A DNA stretch of 64,000 bases from Paraescarpia echinospica (Eukaryota; Annelida; Polychaeta; Sabellida; Siboglinidae). The stretch covers positions 38,618,233 through 38,682,232 of the forward strand of contig CM034533.1 of assembly GCA_020002185.1 (NCBI GenBank). The letters run 5' to 3'. This document shows positions 43,941 to 64,000 of the stretch, in pieces. The notes under the pieces were generated by a model. The model had not been told where the DNA came from. It made no database searches and worked only from the letters and a program-made list of their open reading frames with translations. The first letter of the stretch is position 1. Each line of letters starts with the position of its first letter. Position numbers and translations under genes: made by a program.

Positions 43941-46900
43941 TTTCATTATATCCGGAATGATGAGACGAATAAAAACAGCACTTATCTTACCGATATATTT
44001 ATTTTTGAAGAAGCTAGAAATAAAACATTGAATAGTATGTCGAAAAAGCCATTTCGGTTTTGTTATCGACGTAATATTATTAGTACCCTAGCTACCTCAA
44101 TACATAATCAAAATCCATGTATAATATATCAAAATGATCGCCATTCATTCTTGGAATACTACACAGTTTTACAATATTGCTGAACACCACACATTCAAAT
44201 ATACCTCACCATATTAATTATGGATTGACGTCAATTTTTTGACAACGTAAGAGTCATACCTTAAATAAATTCTTTGCTATGAATATATGAAGCCTACATG
44301 TTGTATTCTTGTTTTCACGAACATCAAATATGATATACAAGTTTGAATGACATGTATATATATATATATATATACATGTATATATATATTTATATATATA
44401 TATATATACATGTATATATATATATATATACATTATATAATCGCTTTTCGCAGTTTTTTTAGATTTGATCAGTTTGGGTAACCCGTGACGGATAGAAGAA
44501 GCAATCTGCATTGGGACGGCGGCGTCCATAGGGCTAACCAACTTTGAGTGATACATAATTTTCCAAAAGGACGCTCAGACAACATTACAAAAAGTTAGAT
44601 CAGTTAGTGCATTGATTGTTGTCATTGAGGAATGGCAAGGTTGTATAACAAAGCAATTAGAAATATATCTTGGTGCCAGATGTATTGGAACACAATTCTG
44701 TGATGTGGCACGGGGAGTGCAGACGTTGACATACCCTGCAGAAGAGATGCGATTTGGCTGCCAATAAACGGATGACTGGTATGCCTCCAGAAACCAAGGA
44801 CAATGACATACATGATATGGTCTCCGTGGCCGCACCTGAATACTTGACCAGATCACAGAGGAGTACTTTTGACTGTATGACTCAGTGGATTATTTGTAAA
44901 AAGACATTCATAAAGCACAAGAGAGCTAGCGTTGCAATGACCCAAAGTCTTGGACAGTCATTAAAACGACAAGCAGAAGAAAATTTGATAGAATATCTTA
45001 CCTAGTGCATACGTTGATATGGATGCACTTGATGTGCGATATCATATGTCATGCATTGTTGCCTATATCAACAAAAGGCGTGAACGGCAATCTGCTAACA
45101 GTGATGTGAAAGACAGGAACGATGCTTTCCTTTCTCTCGCTGAAGAATTGCATACTCAGCTGATTGTCAATAAATGTGTTGTGTCTTTAAGCTATAAGTT
45201 ACAGGAATAGGATCATGCTACAAGAGAAGGGCTCCAAAGGAGGCGATGTGCGCAGAACGACGTAGCTGAAGAAAAAAACAACTACAAGCACACTTCGGGG
45301 ACGAGTTAACCTTTTGGACACAGGGGGATGGAAGTAACTATGTCTGTTCAAAATGATCGAGGAGTTGAAACATCACTTACTTGATTGTGATACTGATGCT
45401 TCAGTCATCCACGAAGCTGCCAATCCCTTACACAGAGAGGCAACATCTTGCGAAAAGTAGGCCGAAAAGTTGGAGTACGAGGAAACGTTTGCTGTGAAGA
45501 TGAACTGGAGGAAAAAACACTTCATCTATCCCAGCACCTTCTGTATGCCACCACGTGTAAACTTTCAACGCCACCCACATTAAGAAGTGCATTCTACATC
45601 TACAATGACACACGCAGCAAGAATCTAATCACCCTGTTAAACCGTATGAACGAAAGTGTCAGTTATGCCATCTTTCAGCGCTATATTACATCTATTTGTG
45701 AGCAAATGATGGAAGAGGAACATGAGGAACGAGACTTTCCCCACCTGCGATATGAGGGTGTGAATTCACACATTTTGACTTCGCCAACACAGATTGGCAT
45801 GACATGACACCAGATGGGTCAAACATCCATTCTATGACCACCAACGTGTATGCCTATGAACAGAACAGAACACTACCGAAGATGTATTACACGAGATGTT
45901 AGATCAAACAGATGGAACAAGTGTTAGTGATGTCACAGTTGATGTGAAAATGACAGAATTGGTTAATCAAAAACCAAGCGACTACAGATGAGCTGGACGT
46001 CATTGTTGAGAGCACAACACAAGGCGCCGTTCACCCCTTAGTCGTCCATGTAAGGGAACATTTTGTAACATTCTAAGATTTACAATAACAAAGGAAACAA
46101 AACGATATCTGCGTGTGGTCAGCCTTTCTCCAATCGAGCCACACTACATAATAAATTATCTCTGTGTGAAAGGCATAAAGCCAGATCATTTGAAACAATG
46201 ACACTTGCACTTGTGGTCCGTACTTCGATTTGATGAACATGGCATGGCAGCTGTGCAGTTGCCCGCCTACAAAAATAGTAGAGCCTGAAAGCGATTATTG
46301 CCCAATTTGGAATGCTTTCTTCACGAAGCTGACACCAACAGTGTCAGCCACGTACATTGGATATAGCCTCATGATCCCTTCTGGTCCAAGAGATCCTCTC
46401 AAGCTGCTTGGAATAAGCAGTAAAGTTGGGATGAAACACGTAATAGTCACGGTTGACCAAGCTTTGTATGAGATTACCTTTGGATTACGAGAAAAAGCAC
46501 ACCCCTGATGATAATACTTACCGGAATCTCATACTAGGACAGTTTCACCTCGCTGGAAACTGCACAGATGTAGTTGGGAAAATAATGAGGAACAGTGGTG
46601 CTGAAGACATCCTTGTAGAATCTGGACTGTGAAAATTGGAAACGGTTAACAAAATCTTTGGTTCAGCAAGAGATTATTACAAAATTATGCGTGTCCATAA
46701 ATTACTACGCATCCATGATGGTGCCGCTATTCCCAGAACTCACACAATCGCTTGTTGCAGACGTGTTGTAAGCAAACGCACTCGTAACTGCTCTTGCACG
46801 AAATCGCAAGTGCCATGTTATGTTGCTTGCATATCGAAGGGAAAGAAATAAAATGTGGACGAATAGTCCACATAAGTATTCTTGCTGAAAACAATGGCTC

Positions 46901-47441
46901 TCATGAGAATGACATATATGATATAGCAATATAGCACATTTGCATAATTTTTGTGATGTACACTTGACATCTTGTTAGTTTGGATAATACATTTGATCAG
47001 AAATGATTTTATCACGTATGCCACTATTATTCATTGGTAAACGTTGAGTCAATACTCATTCTGTAATCATCTGTAATACACAACGGAAAGTAAAAATGAC
47101 GCAAGTAATAAATCAAGTCCGATTGGTGTCATGCCACGATCACGCAACAATTAGGGGGTACATGTTTAGTTCATGAATGTGTGGTGATTAGCATTATTTT
47201 ACTATTGTGTTTCACTGTTCATTGGGTAAATGAATGGCGATTATTTTGATATATTAAACATGGATGTTGGTTGATTATATATTAAGGTAGCTACGGTATA
47301 TTCCACGTGATGTCGAAGGCGAAACCGGTGTGGCGTTTTAACATATTGTTCAATGATTTGTACCCGACTTCCTAAAAAAATAAACATTTTGATAATATTA
47401 TTGTTGTTGTTATTCCTCTTATAACTCCGGATATTTTGAAA
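43941..47441 (+). mobile_element. Long-TIR element A nested in palindrome 2
   Basis: Inverted repeats of about 210 bp pair 43941-44165 with 47215-47441: ATATCCGGA blocks, CCCTAGCTACCTCAATA, CCATGTATAATATATCAAAA and CGCCATTCAT and their complements. ACTA-like bases flank both sides, possibly a short target duplication. The left arm of the palindrome has uninterrupted sequence at this place. The interior holds remnants of a large protein family (44755-46850). An AT microsatellite is at about 44357-44430. Confidence 0.75.
44755..46850 (+). pseudogene. N-terminal and central remnant of a large uncharacterised TE-associated protein
   Basis: Broken plus-strand frames give RYHMSCIVAYINKRRE, TLRSAFYIYNDTRSKNLITL, LNRMNESVSYAIFQRYIT, VDQALYEI, LGQFHLAGNCTDVVGKIM and GAEDILVESGL. 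A Cys-rich tail follows (RRVVSKRTRNCSCTKSQVPC). This order and wording match what I remember of a very large, unnamed protein family common in cnidarian, mollusc and lancelet genomes. At least six stops or frameshifts are present, and the later region carrying the PIN-like nuclease signature is deleted. The copy is dead. Confidence 0.65.
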
Positions 47442-47692
47442 CTAAACGTAGTTTCGTAGCCCTATATCTATTATGTAAATTTGAAAATATACAATTATGA
47501 CAAAGCGGCCACTCAGAGACCCTATAGCCATGAATGCAAGTAGAATGTTTAGAGTAAAGCCAACGGATTTGAGTGGGCTGCCCTCCGGAATATTATTCAG
47601 GAAAGTTTGAAGTTTAATAAAACATAGTGAAACAAAAAATAGCACGAGGTGTACATAACCCCCAAAATTAGGACCCGTGCTCCCCGAGTACC

Positions 47693-48341
47693 CTCCCGCT
47701 GGAATCAGTCTCGTGACAGGCGGTCATTTTAAGATGGCGGCCATTGACGTCCAGGGCAAATTCAGAGATGCCCCGAAGCAAGTTTCGGGCTTTAAGTCCA
47801 CGAGCCGTCAAAATAATAGTTATCTGCCATACTAAATAGGCCTAGACGTCTGCTCTGAATAGTGACGGTGGCGTTGGTTTGAATCCAGTGCATTTACCTG
47901 TCATTATATAAGGTATATATGCACATGTTTCTCTAAGTACCAGATAATATGCAGACATGTTGTCGTGAAATATGTATTGAATATTTGAAAATGTGAAATC
48001 AGTGTTTGTGTTTTTGCAGCATTATATAGCATTGAATGACTTTGGCGTTGCACAATTACCCATCACAGAATAATCAAACGAAATTTATATTGTACTTATT
48101 GAATTCTGTGATGTCGAAATAATTAGAATCGAACTTTAAATCACAAATCTACCTCACTCAGAACCATAGGAATGAGCAATACTGTTATTTTGGCGGCAAT
48201 TTAGTTTTTAGGGGTGTTCCCGGGCTAGAATTTCTTAGGACTTTTAATAGGTGGTTAAGGACACAATTCTGGGTAATTTAAGAAACAAAAAAAATACCTT
48301 TTGTTGCAATTAGTTTGAGGTACACCCATTTTTTTATTATA
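47693..48341. other. Intergenic, no gene recognised
   Basis: It contains AAGATGGCGGCCATTGACGT near 47735, a motif type that also occurs in the long-TIR elements. Otherwise I see nothing. Confidence 0.45.
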
Positions 48342-50299
48342 GCATGCCTGGAATAGTGATGCAGTGTATGACATTATAACAGCATGCCTGGAATAATGAT
48401 GCAGTGTATGACATTATAACAGCATGCCTGGAATAGTGATGCAGTGTGTGACATTATTACAGCATGCCTGGAATAGTGATGCAGTGTGTGACATTATTAC
48501 AGCATGTCTGGAATAGCGATGCAGTGTATGACATTATTACAGCATGCCTGGAATATCGATGCAGTATATTACATTATTACAGCATGCCTGGAATAGTGAT
48601 GCAGTGTGTGACATTATTACAGCATGTCTGGAATAGTGATGCAGTGTGTGAAATTATTACAGCATGCCTAGAATAGTGATGCAGTGTGTGACATTATTAC
48701 GGCATGCCTGGGATAGTGATGCAGTGTGTGACATTATTACAGCATGCCTGGTATAGTGTTGCAGTGTGTGACATTATTACAGCATGCCTGGAATAGTGAT
48801 GCAGTGTGTGACATTATTACAGCATGCCTGGAATAGTGATGCAGTGTGTGACATTATTACAACATGCCTGGAATAGTGATGCAGTGTGTGACATTATTAC
48901 AGCATGCCTGGAAAAGTGATGCAGTGTGTGACATTATTACAGCATGCCTGGAATAGCGATGCAGTGTGTGGCATTATTACAGCATGCCTGGAATAGTGAT
49001 GCAGTGTGTGACATTATTACAGCATGCCTAGAATAGTGATGCAGTGTGTGCCATTATTAAAGCATGTCTGGAATAGTGATGCAGTGTGTGACATTATTAC
49101 AGCATGACTGGAATAACGATGCTGTGTGTGACATTATTAAAGCATGCCTGGAATAGTGATGCAGTGTGTGACATTATTACAGCATGCCTGGAATAGTGAT
49201 GCAGTGTGTGACATTATTACAGCATGCCTGGAATAGTGATGCAGTGTGTGACATTATTACAGCATACCTGGAATAGTGATGCAGTGTGTGACATTATTAA
49301 ATCATGCCTGGAATAGTGATGCAGTGTGTGACATTATTACAGCATGCCTGTTATAGTGATGCAGTGTGTGACATTATTACAGCATGCCTGGAATAGTGAT
49401 GCAGTGTGTACCATTATTAAAGCATTCCTGGAATAGTGATGCAGTGTGACATTATTACAGCATGACTGGAATAGCGATGCAGTGTGTGACATTATTACAG
49501 CATGCATGGAATAGTGATGCAGTGTGTGCCATTATTACAGCATGACTGGAATAGTGATGCAGTGTGTGACATTATTACAGCATGCCTGGAATAGTGATGC
49601 AGTGTATGACATTATTACAGCATGCCTGGAATAGCGATGCAGTGTATGACATTATTACAGCATGCCTGGAATAGCGATGCAGTGTATGACATTAATACAG
49701 CATGCCTGGAATAGTGATGCAGTGTGTGACATTATTACAGCATGACTGGAATAGCAATGCAGTGTGTGACACTATTACAGCATGCCTGGAATAGCGATGC
49801 AGTGTGTGACATTAATACAGCATGCCTGGAATAGTGATGCAGTGTGTGACATTATTACAGCATGACTGGAATAACAATGCAGTGTGTGACATTATTACAG
49901 CATGCCTGGAATAGTGATGCACTGTGTGACATTATTACAGCATGCCTGGAATAGTGATGCAATGTGTGATATTATTGCAGCATGCCTGGAATAGTGATGC
50001 AGTGTGTGACATTATTACAGCATGCCTGGAATAGTGATGCAGTGTGTGCCATTATTACAGCATGCCTGGAAAAGTGATGCAGTGTGTGACATTATTACAG
50101 CATGCCTGGAATAGTAATGCAGTGTATGACATTATTACAGCATGCCTGGAATAGTGATGCAGTGTGTGACATTATAACAGCATGCCTGGAATAGTGATGC
50201 AGTGTGTGACATTATTACAGCATGCCTGGAATAGTGATGCAGTGTATGTCATTATTACAGCATGCCTGGAATAGTGTTGCAATGTATTACATTATAACA
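48342..50299. repeat. 40-bp satellite array
   Basis: About 49 homogeneous units: AGCATGCCTGGAATAGTGAT then GCAGTGTGTGACATTATTAC. Each unit ends in a pyrimidine-poor but acceptor-like TTATTACAG on the plus strand. Confidence 0.95.
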
Positions 50300-50433
50300 G
50301 TTGTTACGTGTATAACTTTGAATCGTAGGGAATGCGACATACCAACATATGAGCTGGAATGTTCATACGTTCGTGTCAGGAAACAGGGGCATTTGACATG
50401 TCATTGCAGCGTCCAGGTCAAAAAGAAGCTCTA
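50300..50433 (+). CDS. Possible terminal exon of an unidentified Cys-rich protein
   Basis: Right after the last satellite unit (acceptor-like ATTATAACAG) an open frame gives VTCITLNRRECDIPTYELEC, YVRVRKQGHLTCHCSV and QVKKKL, then TAG. The spacing of cysteines, ending in CxC, resembles the end of a secreted cystine-rich domain. A retroelement zinc knuckle is an alternative. No other exon or poly(A) signal was found. The gene would converge on the tetraspanin gene. Confidence 0.3.
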
Positions 50434-50759
50434 GGCTCTTATTGGTCGAGCATTGGGGATGTGTCTCAACATATCAGCCGTCGGGGACTGTAAGATTTCA
50501 CAAGAATCTCCCACTTTGAAAACAAATTCTCAGTAAACAGGCGTGATATTGATGATTGTAGTTGCAAATTGTTAGATTGTATTAACTTTAGGTGTATTGC
50601 CTTTTATGCCCCTGTACATACCGCTGCAGCATAATGTTTGCCCTCATTTTGTTTCAGCCCCTCTCAACGGACGTGATTACCTTTCGTTGCTGCATACCCG
50701 GTCTCTTTCCATATGTCTTCTCAACTTTCTGCGATGATACACGCAATGTACAACTTGCG

Positions 50760-50885
50760 CGCGCGCGTGTGCGTGTGTTTGTGTGTGTTGTAACATCAAG
50801 GCAATACAAAATCATCATATCTAACGTAGTGCCAATATATATGTATATATATATTATATATATATATATATATATAGATAGATAA
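50760..50885. repeat. GCGC/TGTG and TA microsatellites
   Basis: CGCGCGCGTGTGCGTGTG near 50758-50785 and a TATATATA/GATA tract near 50838-50885. Confidence 0.8.
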
Positions 50886-51106
50886 TGCGCAGAACGAATG
50901 AATATCAAATGTTGCAATGTAAGTGAGTGCGAGGAATATAGGCTATAAAAGGGGATTCAAGCCACGGACATATACAATGTAAATAATTAGGCAGTGCATA
51001 TGTGAGGATTGGCAAACAGTGAGCACAAATGGGCAACAACTGACCCGAAACAATGTTTAGAACTAGTGATTTTGTAAATAAGAATGACAGACACTTTGGC
51101 AGTTGT

Positions 51107-51116
51107 TTTATTTATT
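51107..51116 (-). terminator. Poly(A) signal of the tetraspanin gene
   Basis: Minus-strand AATAAATAAA, about 90 bases after the stop codon. Confidence 0.7.
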
Positions 51117-51202
51117 ATGGCTACTCGACGTTTTTCGAGAAAACATGAAATTGTAGCATTCCAAACGATATGGCGATTGCGTGTCTGGATTTGTCCGGCG
51201 GT

Positions 51203-63736
<12,534 letters not shown>

Positions 63737-64000
63737 CTGCAGAAATAGAGGCAAGTACACTATGTGACGATGGGTTTGTATAAATTGTATATTGTAATAA
63801 ATCCAACCCAAATGGCATATAACTGTGCTGAACCCAAAAAGAAAGAAACCCATATGCAATCTTATTACCGTATGTTTATGCACGGAACAATACATTCGCC
63901 GGACTTTTATCAACGCACCAAGAGGCAACTACTGGTAATGTCCTGTTTAAGTGGACAATCTCGAGCAGAACGCACGTACTATGCACGGTCCAGTCCGACT
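63737..64000. other. Right edge, presumably tetraspanin intron
   Basis: I found no further exon with the TM1 or TM2 pattern in these 264 bases. Confidence 0.5.

Larger units (their letters stand above)
33675..47692. mobile_element. Giant palindrome 2 (foldback element with duplicated genes, about 14 kb)
   Basis: Arms 33905-38620 and 38940-43940 are imperfect inverted copies. An outer inverted repeat pairs 33675-33900 with 47442-47692 (CACTCAGAGACC facing GGTCTCTGAGTG). Each arm contains, from outside in, TAACTCGTAAG/GGATGTGGAGTGGAGGAAGA, a TATA promoter, a zinc-finger gene (gene 1), an acidic repeat gene, a second zinc-finger gene (gene 2), ATGTTAAAGGATAGG repeats, and a central hairpin. The right arm is interrupted by a separate 3.5-kb long-TIR element (43941-47441). 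No transposase or integrase was recognised. Confidence 0.8.

Noticed and set aside
47442..47645. Minus-strand 67-codon frame as a gene
   Set aside because: It lies in the outer inverted repeat of palindrome 2. The opposite copy at 33631-33909 carries a similar but also degenerate frame, so it may be terminal-repeat sequence and not coding.

Overview
The window is nuclear DNA from a multicellular animal, most likely a marine invertebrate. The evidence is spliced host genes with GT-AG introns, AATAAA poly(A) signals, very dense minisatellites and microsatellites, and many nested transposons (pogo-like, Ty3/gypsy, LINEs, MITEs, large foldback elements), plus a degenerate TTAGGG-type telomere-like patch. 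A lancelet is my best guess. As I recall, amphioxus genes carry minisatellites that repeat an exon-intron junction, and three such arrays are visible here. This guess is not proven. There is a 1000-base assembly gap at 3614-4613.

Host genes. Two host genes are clear. (1) NDUFV1, the flavoprotein subunit of mitochondrial complex I, lies on the + strand from 2373 to 17518. It is 5' partial: the N-terminal exon or exons lie before the window, and one exon of roughly 90-95 residues is hidden in the assembly gap. I place eight exons with consistent phases, a stop at 17516-17518 and a poly(A) signal at 17849. (2) A tetraspanin lies on the - strand from 63736 down to 51203. Seven exons with consistent phases cover TM3, the whole large extracellular loop (CCG, VPPTCC and GC motifs), TM4 and a short acidic tail. 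TM1 and TM2 lie beyond the right edge. A possible minus-strand exon at 1-66 and a possible plus-strand terminal exon at 50300-50433 belong to genes I cannot name.

Layout. 1-2124: intergenic or intronic DNA with a 988-bp pogo-like element. 2125-17880: NDUFV1, its introns swollen by two splice-acceptor minisatellites, a 3.4-kb 55-bp satellite, a 24-bp array, a composite repeat (11797-14731) holding an RT fragment and a TTAA-flanked foldback, a LINE tail and a 1-kb CA-rich array. 17961-21800: MITEs and repeat fragments. 21924-29092: a 7.2-kb giant foldback made of nested inverted arrays and carrying a small acidic two-exon gene on one side. 29226-33360: a decayed Ty3/gypsy element (minus strand) with a LINE fragment inserted. 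33675-47692: a second giant palindrome whose arms carry duplicated zinc-finger and acidic-tail genes. Its right arm is invaded by a 3.5-kb long-TIR element. 48342-50300: a 40-bp satellite. 51203-64000: the tetraspanin gene with many intronic arrays. One is a 34-bp array that starts at a splice donor and is interrupted by a second long-TIR element (54862-59527), itself split by a LINE.

How the parts relate. The two host genes have no visible functional link. Most of the window is mobile or repetitive DNA. The most unusual points are: tandem arrays that copy splice acceptors or donors together with exon edges; two long-TIR elements that both carry remnants of one large uncharacterised protein family; and a palindrome whose two arms preserve different decay states of the same small genes.
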